A DNA stretch of 64,000 nt, from contig NZ_CP092489.1 in assembly GCF_025643335.1 (NCBI RefSeq), positions 3,234,501-3,298,500 on the forward strand, read 5' to 3'. The position numbers and the translations under genes were made by a program. The notes under the pieces were generated by a model. That model worked only from the letters and a program-made list of their open reading frames with translations, was not told the origin of the DNA and did not search any database. This DNA comes from Endozoicomonas sp. Mp262. Its GTDB lineage: Bacteria; Pseudomonadota; Gammaproteobacteria; Pseudomonadales; Endozoicomonadaceae. Shown in pieces: positions 46,455-55,931 of the stretch; within the stretch, counting starts at the first letter, position 1; every line of letters starts with the position of its first letter.

Positions 46455-46952
46455 TTAAAACTCATCTTGATGTGGCTGTAATTCATCATATTTATTGGAG
46501 TTTTCATTAAGTTTATCCTTTAGAATCCAGTCAATAAGTTCGCATGTATGTACAGTGCTTTCACCACATAATCGATAGTTTATTATTCTACTGTTATCTG
46601 CTTTAACTGCTCTACAAAGGACTGCCAGACTCTTTCTTGCTACTATATCTATTTTTCTTGAATGATTAATAGGAATAAGTATCATTACATTATTTGTTTC
46701 AGCAAATAAATAATGTTGTTTATTCGATTTCTCAAAGCCAATAAGAATACGAGAAAAGAAGCTATCGCCGTCGAGTTCGTCAATTGATGGGTCAATATCT
46801 AAGAGAGAGAGGTGGTCAAATAACTGACCATCTTCTAACAAAGTGATGACTTCTAAATCTGATTGGCTTTCATCAATGGAATATTCGGAAAAGGTAAAAT
46901 GGGATAAAAAATATAAATAAAAAAAGCAAAGCCAGTAAGTACTTCGTTTCAT
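46455..46952 (-). CDS. Hypothetical exported protein
   Basis: 165 residues with a short aromatic signal peptide (MKRSTYWLCFFYLYFLSHFTFSEYS). The mature part is acidic, with four Cys-containing positions around LAVLCRAV, YRLCGES and HTCELIDWIL that might form disulfides. No family recognised. It is convergent with the lipoprotein gene and AT-rich like its neighbours, part of the same accessory stretch. Confidence 0.55.
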   Translation of the reverse strand: MKRSTYWLCFFYLYFLSHFTFSEYSIDESQSDLEVITLLEDGQLFDHLSLLDIDPSIDELDGDSFFSRILIGFEKSNKQHYLFAETNNVMILIPINHSRKIDIVARKSLAVLCRAVKADNSRIINYRLCGESTVHTCELIDWILKDKLNENSNKYDELQPHQDEF

Positions 46953-47320
46953 GAGTTAAACACTTTAATGACAAAATAGGGTTATTTTATAAGTATTATA
47001 TGGTTCTTGAGAAGTGAAATATAAACTTTTTAGAAGGCTGAGGTTTGGTGGGAAATTAAGTATAAAGCCCTTGGGATATCTATCATTATCGATTTATTGT
47101 GTGTAAATATATTTTGGACTACTTGTGAAGTGGATGAATTAATAAGAACTATATGTTATGAAATATTATTTTATAATTTCTAAAAATTTTTAAAAAAGTA
47201 AGCGGAGTTGATTTTTATGGGCATAATTATTAGGGGCGTTTTGTATGCTCTACTCGCGAAAAGAAGTATGCGGGACGATAAGATTTTCTGTAATATAACT
47301 TAAAACAGGATGCCGCTTAA
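46953..47320. other. AT-rich intergenic region
   Basis: This region lies between the minus-strand exported-protein gene and the SapC-like gene. It should contain both promoters, but no box pair stands out from the AT-rich background. No RNA gene or repeat is recognisable. Confidence 0.4.
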
Positions 47321-48034
47321 GTGGGTGCTTTACCTTTATATAATGACTTGGCTCTTCTTTGCAGGGATAGTCATCAATCGCTTCACTTCACTGATAAAGC
47401 TGATAACTATTCTTTCACGGAAAATATGACTTCCGTTCCTGTTACGGGGGTGGAGTTCTTTCAAGCAGGCAAAGAGTTTCCAGTACTTTTTATTAAAAAT
47501 GATAAGGGTAACTTCTTTCCGGTTGCTTTGTTATCCCTTGATCAGGAAAGAAATCAGCAAATTGGTATGGAGGGGAGCTGGCAAGGTCAGTATGTTCCTG
47601 CATTTATTCGGCGTTACCCTTTTGCACTTTCCGATTGTGGTCAAGTGTGCTTTGACAGGCAGGCACCTCACTTCATAAAGGAAAAAGGGAGTCGGCTATT
47701 TGATGATAAAGGTGAAAATACCGAAGCGCTTGATAGTATTATTCAATTTCTCATAGGTTATGATCAGGAGTATGAAAAGACTGGCAGGTATTGTAAGGTA
47801 CTTGAGGAAAAGAATATGCTTGTCCCCTATCAGGCAAGTATCATGCTAGATAACGCACCCTCATTGAAATTGGAGGGGTTTTATATTCTGGATGAGGTTA
47901 AATTTAAGCAGCTAAAGGAGAAAGATGTTGTTGATTGGTTCCAGTCTGAATGGTTATTCTGGAGCTATTCTCATTTGAATTCACTTCAGGCATTTGAATC
48001 GCTGGCTAAGTCTTGCCCAACCAGAGAATTGTAG
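47321..48034 (+). CDS. SapC-family protein
   Basis: 237 residues matching the SapC family: an N-terminal conserved region with PVTGVEFFQAGKEFPVLFIKN and FFPVALLSLDQERN, then WQGQYVPAFIRRYPFAL, a hallmark of the family, and a C-terminal DEVKFKQLKEKDVVDWF. The name comes from a Campylobacter S-layer gene cluster; the function in marine bacteria is not established, though such genes are often near TonB and tryptophan-halogenase loci. None of those is here. GTG at 47321 has AGGA ten bases upstream. Confidence 0.8.
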   Translation: MGALPLYNDLALLCRDSHQSLHFTDKADNYSFTENMTSVPVTGVEFFQAGKEFPVLFIKNDKGNFFPVALLSLDQERNQQIGMEGSWQGQYVPAFIRRYPFALSDCGQVCFDRQAPHFIKEKGSRLFDDKGENTEALDSIIQFLIGYDQEYEKTGRYCKVLEEKNMLVPYQASIMLDNAPSLKLEGFYILDEVKFKQLKEKDVVDWFQSEWLFWSYSHLNSLQAFESLAKSCPTREL

Positions 48035-48053
48035 TTTGATAGACAGATGCTAT

Positions 48054-48746
48054 TTAAACAGCATTAAAAAGCTCTATCCGCTCTTCATCTGTAAGATGGC
48101 GGTACACATTAGACGACAGGTTATCAAGTTTTAGATTCATCAGACGAATGCGTTGCAGGTCAGTGACTGTGTACCCAAGCGCTTTGCACATATGTCGAAT
48201 CTGACGATTTAGCCCCTGAGTTAACGTTATTTTAAAACTGCTTTTGCTGATTTGGTTGATCTGGCAGGGTCTTGTTTTTACCTTTTTATAGGAAACGCCT
48301 TTTGCCATGGCCTGACAAAATAGCGGGTCAATGGGTCGATCAACAGTAACTTTATACTCTTTCTCATGATGGTGGTCAGGATGGAGAACACGATGGCATA
48401 GGTCACCATCATTGGTGAGCAGCATGAGTCCATGGGAGTCTTTGTCCAGCCGTCCTACCGGAAATATTCTGTGCTTGAACTTAATTTGATGGACAATACT
48501 GGCTGCGTTGTTCAGATCACAAACGCAGTCTATACCGGCTGGCTTGTTATACAGTAGATAAGTTTTTCCCCCTGTTGTAGGGCAAAGCGGCTCCCCATCA
48601 ATGAAAATCTGATCCTGATGGTTGACTTTCATAGTATGACCTGCTGGCTTGCCGTTAACCCATACTATGCCTGATTCAATCAAACGACAGGCGGCTCTGC
48701 GGGAACAATAACCTGATGAAGCAATAAATTTGGCAAGACGTATCAT
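48054..48746 (-). CDS. rluF: 23S rRNA pseudouridine synthase, RluF type
   Basis: RsuA-family pseudouridine synthase, probably acting on 23S rRNA in the peptidyl-transferase region. An N-terminal S4 RNA-binding domain (1-60, MIRLAKFIASSGYCSRRAACRLIESGIVWVNG) is followed by the catalytic domain with Asp101 in PVGRLDKDSHGLMLLTNDG and the C-terminal QGLNRQIRHMCKALGYTVTDLQRIRLMNLKL. The 230-residue length and the S4 start are closer to RluF than to RsuA or RluB, but the exact target is inferred. Confidence 0.85.
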   Translation of the reverse strand: MIRLAKFIASSGYCSRRAACRLIESGIVWVNGKPAGHTMKVNHQDQIFIDGEPLCPTTGGKTYLLYNKPAGIDCVCDLNNAASIVHQIKFKHRIFPVGRLDKDSHGLMLLTNDGDLCHRVLHPDHHHEKEYKVTVDRPIDPLFCQAMAKGVSYKKVKTRPCQINQISKSSFKITLTQGLNRQIRHMCKALGYTVTDLQRIRLMNLKLDNLSSNVYRHLTDEERIELFNAV

Positions 48747-49050
48747 TGTTTAAATGGAAAGCAGTCATTCAGTTTAATAAGTGAGGTAGCAATGGTGAAG
48801 AAAAACAAGGCATCTTGCAAATTATTTGGGTAAAAGAATTTATGTTTGCAAATGAGTGTTATTTCATTTTATAGCTATTGTAGTTAACCGCTATTGGGCT
48901 ATGATGGGTTACTAAAATAAAACCTGTTTGCAAACCATTCCTGACTTGTTGATTAAGCGAAGCGATTACTAAAGTGCGTCCTTCACAGTTCCATCAAATT
49001 ACGGTTCTCTGACTGGGTACGGTTTAGACAATAAAAAGGTATTGCATAGT
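48747..49050. other. Intergenic region between rluF and the P450 gene
   Basis: A 304-base divergent promoter region. I see no clear promoter pair, RNA gene or repeat. Confidence 0.4.
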
Positions 49051-50265
49051 ATGACAAGCAACTCCATGACTGTTACTGATCCAGCCCATTTTGACAATCC
49101 TTTCCCTGTCTATAAAACCCTGAGGGAACAGGCTCCGGTCTATTTTGAGCCGACTATGGGGTTTCATATTGTGACAGGCTACCAAAATGTCAAGAAGCTA
49201 TTGACTCATTCCGGAGTCAGCTCCAATCGTCAGGCTATGTTACAGGAGCTTGAGGGCAAGCTGAAACCTGGAAGCATAGAGACTTATATGGAAAATGCCA
49301 AGGTTTCGATGATTCAGTTAGATCCCCCTGAACATACTCGATTGCGCGCACTGGCCTCATCTTTTTTCCATAAAGGCACTGTGCAGGAGTGGGTTCCTGT
49401 TATGGAGGCTAACTTTCACAGGCTGATAAAAAATGAAAAGCAGAAAGGACGACTGAATTTAGGTAATGTTGCGCGCCATTATCCGGCAGATGTAATATGC
49501 GATATTTTTGGAATGCCTCATTACTGTCGTGAGTCTTATATTAAAAATGCAGGAAAAGTAGCTAAACTATTCGGAGCGCCTATAGATAATGAGTTACAGA
49601 CGGTGGCATCGGAGGCTAATCAGGCCAGCATTGATAATGCCCGTTTGATAGCGGGCTTTATTGAAGAGCGAGTGGATAAGCCTTGCAATGACCTGCTTGG
49701 CCATATGGCAAAATCCTATGGCGACGGTGAGTTGACCATGAGAGAAACAACCACTCTCTGTGGTTTACTGCTAACGGCAGGGCATATTACAACCACTGAG
49801 CTTCTTTGTAATGGTGTCTACCAGCTACTTTCCCATCCTGAACAATGGGTGTGGCTGCAAAAAAATCCTGAGCGTGTTCCGGATGCTATTGAGGAAATAA
49901 TGCGCTTTGATACCTCTGTACCTTTTACTATCAGGGTAATTAAGGAAAAAATAAGTTTGGATGGGGGAGATCTGGAGCCTGGTGATGTGGTTGCTGTGGG
50001 ATTGTCAGCAGCCAATCACGATCCTGAATTTTGTGAAAGGCCTGATGAGTTTGATATTACCCGGGGGCGAACAAGGCACCTGGCTTTTGCTGCTGGCCCC
50101 CATGTTTGTTTGGGGGCCTTGATGGCAAGGGAGGAGCTGCGAGTGGCACTCGACCACTTGTTGAAGAGTTGTCCTGACTTAAGATTTGATCCTGATAACC
50201 TTCCTCAGAGGCGGTGTGATTCATTGATGTTTAGAGGGTTTAAAACATTTCATCTTCAGTATTGA
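49051..50265 (+). CDS. Cytochrome P450
   Basis: Soluble bacterial haem-thiolate monooxygenase of about 404 residues. Motifs: ARLR-like PPEHTRLRALASSFF in helix C, the I-helix LLLTAGHITTTEL with the proton-relay Thr, the K-helix EEIMRF with a downstream FTIRVIKEK (ExxR region), and the haem-binding loop FAAGPHVCLGALMAREEL with the axial Cys. AAAGG lies upstream of ATG 49051; an earlier TTG at 49042 is less likely. No ferredoxin or reductase gene is adjacent; the flavin reductase gene after it is on the other strand. The substrate cannot be inferred. Confidence 0.93.
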   Translation: MTSNSMTVTDPAHFDNPFPVYKTLREQAPVYFEPTMGFHIVTGYQNVKKLLTHSGVSSNRQAMLQELEGKLKPGSIETYMENAKVSMIQLDPPEHTRLRALASSFFHKGTVQEWVPVMEANFHRLIKNEKQKGRLNLGNVARHYPADVICDIFGMPHYCRESYIKNAGKVAKLFGAPIDNELQTVASEANQASIDNARLIAGFIEERVDKPCNDLLGHMAKSYGDGELTMRETTTLCGLLLTAGHITTTELLCNGVYQLLSHPEQWVWLQKNPERVPDAIEEIMRFDTSVPFTIRVIKEKISLDGGDLEPGDVVAVGLSAANHDPEFCERPDEFDITRGRTRHLAFAAGPHVCLGALMAREELRVALDHLLKSCPDLRFDPDNLPQRRCDSLMFRGFKTFHLQY

Positions 50266-50308
50266 ATTGTTGAGAATATTTTTGTGACCATTCGGCTATG
50301 GTGTGAAA

Positions 50309-50842
50309 TTATTCGTCTAAGAGGCAGTTTACAGTAGCCTCAAGTTGCTGTTGAAGGTCTTTGTTTTTAAGACACCTTTTTTCCGGGTCAAAGTTTTCGT
50401 AAAAACTGGGAATGGATAAAGACGCCTTTACCTGGGCGCCAAATCTGGGCATAGTCTTGGTGGCTATTTCCATAACCATTGCACCACCGCGCGCTCCCGG
50501 CGATGTGGAGAGCAGGATTACGGGTTTGCTATCGAACACCTTTGGGGTGATGCGGGAGCACCAGTCAAAAATATTTTTATAGGCGACACTATAGGAACCA
50601 TTGTGCTCAGCAAAGGAGGTTATGACAGCATCGCTATTACTGATTTTTGATAAAAAAGAGTGTGCCAGCTCGGGTTGTCCAAGCTCTTTTTCTTTATCCT
50701 CACTGAATAACGGTAGCTCAAAGTCATTCAAATCAAGCACTTCTATCTGGCAGGTTTTCCCAAGTAAGCTGGCAGCGTAAGTGACCAGCTGCTTGTTAAT
50801 TGAGTGAGTACTATTGCTGGCGGCAAAAGCTAATAATTTCAT
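50309..50842 (-). CDS. NADPH-dependent FMN reductase family protein
   Basis: 177-residue flavodoxin-like protein. The phosphate-binding loop of the FMN site is AASNSTHSINKQL near the N-terminus; the central AVITSFAEHNGSYSVAYKNIFDWCSR is the family's conserved P-E/H-x-N-x-S region, here AEHNGSYS instead of PEYNHSIP-type; VILLSTSPGARGGAMVM closes the site. Likely an NAD(P)H-dependent FMN or quinone/azo reductase. It is convergent with the P450 gene, and a functional link is not shown. Confidence 0.82.
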   Translation of the reverse strand: MKLLAFAASNSTHSINKQLVTYAASLLGKTCQIEVLDLNDFELPLFSEDKEKELGQPELAHSFLSKISNSDAVITSFAEHNGSYSVAYKNIFDWCSRITPKVFDSKPVILLSTSPGARGGAMVMEIATKTMPRFGAQVKASLSIPSFYENFDPEKRCLKNKDLQQQLEATVNCLLDE

Positions 50843-51023
50843 GAAGACCTTTGGTGTTTTTGTGGTTGTTTTTCAAGCAGCCCATGAGCAGGATATATTA
50901 TCAACAGCCCTGGTACATATTCTATGTACCATTTTTAATTATTGTCTTCAAACTATCCATTCCTGAAAGATTAACTACTATTAATTTTATAACGGATAAA
51001 ACATTCAAAATGGAGTTGATGTT

Positions 51024-52397
51024 TTGTTGTATCGGCTTATCTTCGTGATCATTCTTCTGACACCCTCACTGCTATTTTCTGATGAAAAGACGCTCAAAAG
51101 TCAGATAGTTGACTTTTTTGGAAGTATTGATTCCCATGGACTTTCAGTGAATCCAAAAGACTGGGAAGCTTTGTTTAAGGCATCTTCTGAGCAGGAAATC
51201 AGGCTTCTCTATCTTAAGTATTTGAGATACCTAGATCAGGGTCGTGTTAAAAAAACACTTTTTCATAGTGGCTGGAGTATCCCCGAAAAAAAGCATCCGT
51301 TACTGGAAAGCACTGAACTACCTAAACAAAATGATTTTAATTCTAAGATTCCTGAGTACCATCTTTTGAAGTCTACCCTGAATAAACTGAAGGGGTGGAG
51401 GGATAATGCAGAAAAGATATTTGATGACAATCTTGTTTTGTTTAAAGGTGATCAGGGGGGCGAAGTTGAGCAGTTGAATCAATGGTTACTGGATATTGAT
51501 TTGATGGATAATAATCCCGGGAGTACATACTCTCAGGATCACTTGGATACACTGACTGATATTCAGCTGCGTTTTCACTTAGTACCTGATGGTCGCTTAG
51601 GGGTGTCAACCCGGCAAGCTCTTCTGGCATTGACAAATCAGAGAATTAAACGACTACAGGCTAATTTGGAACGACTTCGCTGGCTCCCGCATCAATTAAC
51701 CTATCCCTATTTATGGGTTGATATTGCAGGATTTGAAGTGGCATGGGTGACCAGTGACAATGACAGGGAACGCTACAGGGCTATTGTGGGCACAAAAAAT
51801 AAGCAAACACCTGTTTTTCTGGGGTCGGTGGATTCTGTTAACGTAAACCCGGTGTGGAAAGTGCCCCATAAAATAGCGGCGGGTTATTTATTGAACAATG
51901 AAAAAAGGCAGCCAGGCATACTAAAGAAAGAAGGCTTTCGGGTTTATGAAAGCTGGGATGATGATGCCAAGCGGTTAAGTCTTGATAATATTGATTGGAA
52001 ACAGTTGAATAAGAGTTCATTCAGGTACCGCCTGGAACAGCAGCCGGGTCCGAAAAATCGGCTGGGTCGCTATAAATTAAATATGCTCAACAAGCATGGT
52101 GTCTATTTACATGATACGGATAAACCTGATTTATTTGAAAAGAACAGTCGTTTTTTAAGCTCTGGCTGTGCCAGGGTGGAGGGGATTGAGCTTTTAATTG
52201 AGCGTATTCTTGAGCATCAGGAAATGAGTATTGCTTTACCTGTTTATAAGGAAGGTTATAGCACTGAAAAAATCGTATTGAATAAACCCATCCCCGTTTA
52301 TTTTGTCTACTTCACCGCGTGGCCTGATAAATCGGGTCGTGTCCGCTTCAGGGATGATATTTATAAACTTGATCGGGCATTAGTTAGCTGGTTTTAA
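51024..52397 (+). CDS. L,D-transpeptidase (YcbB/LdtD-like)
   Basis: Exported peptidoglycan enzyme that makes 3-3 crosslinks or attaches lipoprotein. 457 residues: signal peptide (MLYRLIFVIILLTPSLLFS), an N-terminal domain, a peptidoglycan-binding-like region (about 140-205, LDTLTDIQLRFHLVPDGRLGVSTRQALL), and the YkuD domain with the catalytic motif HGVYLHDT...SRFLSSGCARVEG holding the active Cys. It is shorter than E. coli YcbB (615). TTG at 51024 is used because TGGAG lies eight bases upstream. Confidence 0.88.
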   Translation: MLYRLIFVIILLTPSLLFSDEKTLKSQIVDFFGSIDSHGLSVNPKDWEALFKASSEQEIRLLYLKYLRYLDQGRVKKTLFHSGWSIPEKKHPLLESTELPKQNDFNSKIPEYHLLKSTLNKLKGWRDNAEKIFDDNLVLFKGDQGGEVEQLNQWLLDIDLMDNNPGSTYSQDHLDTLTDIQLRFHLVPDGRLGVSTRQALLALTNQRIKRLQANLERLRWLPHQLTYPYLWVDIAGFEVAWVTSDNDRERYRAIVGTKNKQTPVFLGSVDSVNVNPVWKVPHKIAAGYLLNNEKRQPGILKKEGFRVYESWDDDAKRLSLDNIDWKQLNKSSFRYRLEQQPGPKNRLGRYKLNMLNKHGVYLHDTDKPDLFEKNSRFLSSGCARVEGIELLIERILEHQEMSIALPVYKEGYSTEKIVLNKPIPVYFVYFTAWPDKSGRVRFRDDIYKLDRALVSWF

Positions 52398-52501
52398 ACC
52401 TCTTTATCATGAAGAAGTGGAAAAGTTGAGAACTTCCCCCCACATCTAAACTGCGCCGGTCAAAGGACTAGAAAATATGCACTTTCTATGTTGGCGTAGT
52501 T

Positions 52502-52701
52502 GCGCCTCGTTCCCAGCGTCCCGAGACTGTCGCAAAAGTTATTTTTATTAACCACGGAGACACGGAGGCACGGAGATTTATAGTTTAAAGATATAAAAAC
52601 TCTGTGCCTCTGTGTCTCCGTGGTTAAAAAAAGAGAATCAATCTCGTTTTGTGTACGCTGCATTTAGTTTCGCGACACCCTCAGGACACAGGGAACGAGG
52701 C
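52502..52701. repeat. Nested palindromic element (MITE-like)
   Basis: Outer arms at 52502-52537 and 52669-52701 are imperfect inverted repeats (cctcgttccc against gggaacgagg at the tips). Inner arms at 52548-52576 and 52600-52627 (ttaaccacggagacac and its complement) pair with few mismatches around an AT-rich loop. The inner motif accacggagacac resembles a dispersed repeat of many bacterial genomes. No gene is inside. Confidence 0.75.
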
Positions 52702-52771
52702 TGTATGTCAAAGGCATTGTAGGAGTGGGATCAATATTAGGCTGTTCTACCACAGCCTAATATTCATTTAT

Positions 52772-55027
52772 TCAGCCGCCCATATGGGATTTTTTAGTGA
52801 GGGCATTGCTTGTGGTTGCTTTTTCTGTGGTAATCAGGTCGCTGATAATCATGCCAGCCTCATTGAGAAATGCATCAGGTTTGTCATCCTCCTTTTTCTT
52901 ATCTGTTTCTTGCTGAATGTCCTCAAGCTCGTCCAAATTGTTGAGTAATGATTTGCCTTGAGCCTTGCGCAGCCTATTTTCAATGGCCAGACGTTGACTC
53001 CGCATTTTTCCTAGCTCCAGCTTACGCTTTTCTTCATTAAGGGAGACCTTATCCTGATTCTCGTACTGGTCAAAATAGGCTTTCATTTCATTCAGATAGA
53101 TGAAGTCAGGGTCTTTGGCTGTGCGTTCATCATGCTTTTTCTTTAACAGGGGTAAATAGGGGCTGAAATCACCGTAAGTACGATAGGATACGGGGGAAAT
53201 GGTATCCCAGGGCAGGGCATCTGGCAGGGTGCTTTCACCAATATCCCGGCCATCATAGAAGGAAGGGAATTCTATATCAGGAAGAACGCCCTGGTTTTGG
53301 GTACTCTTGCCGGATATGCGATAAAATTTAGCCAGTGTCAGTTTAAGCTGGCCGTGATTTAGTGGCTGAATGCTCTGTACGGTGCCTTTGCCATAGCTTT
53401 GGCTACCAATAACCAGGGCTCGCCGATAATCCTGCATGGCTCCTGCAAAAATTTCTGAGGCAGACGCACTCAGCCTGTCAATCATGACCGCCATAGGCCC
53501 TTTATAGAACTGGCCCGCATCAGAGTCTTGCTGTTTTTCAGTCCGGCCCCGGCTGTCACGGACAATCACCGTGGGGCCGTGGTCTATGAAGAGGCCGGTG
53601 AGGTCGTTGGCTTCCTGAAGGGAACCCCCTCCATTCCCCCTCAGGTCTACAATCAGGCCATCAATCTTTTCTTTTTGTAATTCAATCAATAGCCTTCGGA
53701 CATCCCGGGTGGTACTTTTGTAATTGACGTCTCCTGCCTGGGCAGCCTTGAAATCAATATAAAAGGTGGGGAGCTCAATGACACCAATGCGTTTTTTTTG
53801 TCCATTTGATACCACTTCAATAACCTTGCTACTGGCATCCTGCTCTTCCAGTTTGACTTTGTCCCTTACAATTTTGTAGGTTGCTGTACGGCCGTCTTTA
53901 TTAGTGGCGGGAATCACCTCTAGCCAGACGGGGGTATCTTTTTTCCCCCTGATGAGTTTTACGGTGTCATCCAGGCGCATGCCAACAACATCTTCAAACT
54001 TGCCAGGCTCGCTTTTTCTTTTGTCAGCCTGTTGGGCAACAGCGACTATTTTATCACCGGGCTTTAAATTTCCCGTCTTCTCTGCCGGGCCGCCGGTGAC
54101 AACACTGACCACTTTGGTATATTCGTCCTCTGCTTGAAGGACAGCACCAATGCCTTCCAGGGACAGACTCATGTTGATATCAAAGTTTTCGGCGGTTTGT
54201 GGGGAAAAATACTGTGTATGGGGGTCGTAAATCCCTGTATAGGAGTTGATATAGCTCTGGAAAGCATCTTCGCTTTTGCTTTGATGGAGGCGTCGCAGCA
54301 GGTTTTTATTGCGACGAACCAGCTGGCTGATCACTTCCTCATCGGTTTTGTTGTTGAGTCTGAGGCTTAAGATACTGTCTTTTAATTGCTTATGCCAAAG
54401 CGTCAGTTGCTCATGCTGATTTTTTAGCCAGGGTTCATTTTTCCGGTTCACCAATAGCTCTTCGTCTTGGCTAAAGTCAAATGAACGGGCGATGAAGTCC
54501 AGTTGCTTCAGTGTTAATGTGCATTTTTCCAGTTTTTCCTGGCAGAACTTCCGGAGAGCGGCTTGCCTGGCATCGGGGCGGCTTTTGGTATTTAGGATTT
54601 CAACGCCGGATTCCAGTTGAATCAGCATAAATCGGGCACGCTCTTCAGCCCGTTTCCGGTAGCGGTTAAAAATGTTAAAGGCAGGCTTCAGGTCTCCGCT
54701 TTCCAGCGCGTTGTTCAGGCGTTCCCGGTAAGGGGAAAACTCTGCGATATCTTGCTGCAGAAAGAAGCTGCGGTTGGGGTCCAGGCGTTCAAGGTACCGT
54801 TCAAAAATCTTTTCAGAGCTTTTTAGCCCCATGTTTATCTTTCGATAATGATTCCGGTCGAGCATCTGGAAGACATTGACACTGGCAATAGCCTGCTGCA
54901 AGTTGGGTTTTAACTCCGGTACAGGCTTATTGATGTCCTGGTCAACGGCAAAGACTGAGGTGATTTGACATAAAAGTAAAAGCAGTACCAGGGCAATATT
55001 TTTGGCTGGCTGCAGAGGCGATATCAT
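52772..55027 (-). CDS. prc: Carboxy-terminal processing protease Prc (Tsp)
   Basis: Periplasmic serine protease that trims penicillin-binding protein 3 and degrades ssrA-tagged and misfolded proteins. 751 residues: signal peptide (LVLLLLLCQITSVFA), an N-terminal helical domain, a PDZ domain (about 240-330, LSLEGIGAVLQAEDEYTKVVSVVTGGPAEKTGNLKPGDKIVAV), and the catalytic S41 core with DRLSASASEIFAGAMQDYRRALVIGSQSYGKGTVQ, giving the Ser-Lys dyad. A C-terminal helical domain follows, longer than in CtpA proteins and typical of Prc. It stands alone. Confidence 0.95.
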   Translation of the reverse strand: MISPLQPAKNIALVLLLLLCQITSVFAVDQDINKPVPELKPNLQQAIASVNVFQMLDRNHYRKINMGLKSSEKIFERYLERLDPNRSFFLQQDIAEFSPYRERLNNALESGDLKPAFNIFNRYRKRAEERARFMLIQLESGVEILNTKSRPDARQAALRKFCQEKLEKCTLTLKQLDFIARSFDFSQDEELLVNRKNEPWLKNQHEQLTLWHKQLKDSILSLRLNNKTDEEVISQLVRRNKNLLRRLHQSKSEDAFQSYINSYTGIYDPHTQYFSPQTAENFDINMSLSLEGIGAVLQAEDEYTKVVSVVTGGPAEKTGNLKPGDKIVAVAQQADKRKSEPGKFEDVVGMRLDDTVKLIRGKKDTPVWLEVIPATNKDGRTATYKIVRDKVKLEEQDASSKVIEVVSNGQKKRIGVIELPTFYIDFKAAQAGDVNYKSTTRDVRRLLIELQKEKIDGLIVDLRGNGGGSLQEANDLTGLFIDHGPTVIVRDSRGRTEKQQDSDAGQFYKGPMAVMIDRLSASASEIFAGAMQDYRRALVIGSQSYGKGTVQSIQPLNHGQLKLTLAKFYRISGKSTQNQGVLPDIEFPSFYDGRDIGESTLPDALPWDTISPVSYRTYGDFSPYLPLLKKKHDERTAKDPDFIYLNEMKAYFDQYENQDKVSLNEEKRKLELGKMRSQRLAIENRLRKAQGKSLLNNLDELEDIQQETDKKKEDDKPDAFLNEAGMIISDLITTEKATTSNALTKKSHMGG

Positions 55028-55931
55028 GGATAGTGAAGCTCCGTGTCATATTGTCTTGTTAAGAGGCTGTTTAAAGATAGACTGCCCTGCTGCGACCTTC
55101 CTGGCGAGTGCTAGATTTCAAACAGACTCAAAGCCCGTTGTGGGGAACTTGTATAACCCCCCAGGCATACGGTCTTTGCACTTCATTCCAATACTGTGAT
55201 CCGGGCGCCCGTCAATATAATCAGGCCGGGTTAATAAGTGTATCGGCTGAAAGCGCTTAATGTCCTCTAATGGGCATCATACAGTTTAAATGAAGTCGCA
55301 GCCAACTGTGACCTTTATCAAGTTAACAGGCTTTTCCGGTTGACAATAGAGGCAGGTTTGTTTTTTTCCGTGTAACGCCATACAGGTTTCGGGGGAGGGG
55401 ATAGCCTGAGTTTCTGTTGCACAAAGCCCGGGCCTGCAAGCAAAACCTGAATAATAGCGTGTGGTTAAGAGATATAGGCTATGAATATGGACATAACATG
55501 TTGATATTCAGGTGGTAAGGACTCTGGGCTAATTGTACCCGAGAACGAAACATCGTTGGTCCGGTTTCGGCAGTGATGAATGGACTTCACTGGAGCCTTT
55601 TAGTAATGGCTTTAAAGGGGAAGAGAGGTGTTCAGCCGTGGATTCCGGTCCATCAATTCGCTGGGTGCGGACGGGTTTACAGAAGGCTGGCCTTGGGTGA
55701 CTTGTCATAAAAAAATCCTGTTATGAGGTGTTGTTTGGGCGAGAGAGTAGCAAGGTAAACAGGCAGTAGGGAGTCTGAAGTTGTACTTACGTACTTTTTC
55801 TTATAATGGAAAGCGTTTTGAGAGCGGTTAATGGGGCGTTGAATTTCCCCATTAACCTGATCAACAGTCCCTGGCAGTAGGTCAGAGCTAAGTCCCACAG
55901 GCTACTAGTGCTCAATCCGGCATGGAAAGGG
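55028..55931. other. 904-base region without a recognisable gene
   Basis: This region lies upstream of prc and downstream of the convergently read M18 gene. A 73-codon minus-strand frame at 55677-55898 lacks a convincing ribosome site and resembles no family. No RNA gene, repeat or mobile-element end is recognised. The sequence could be the remains of a decayed gene. Confidence 0.4.

Noticed and set aside
55677-55898. 73-codon minus-strand open frame in the prc/apeB gap
   Set aside because: No ribosome site, no signal peptide or family pattern; could not be supported.
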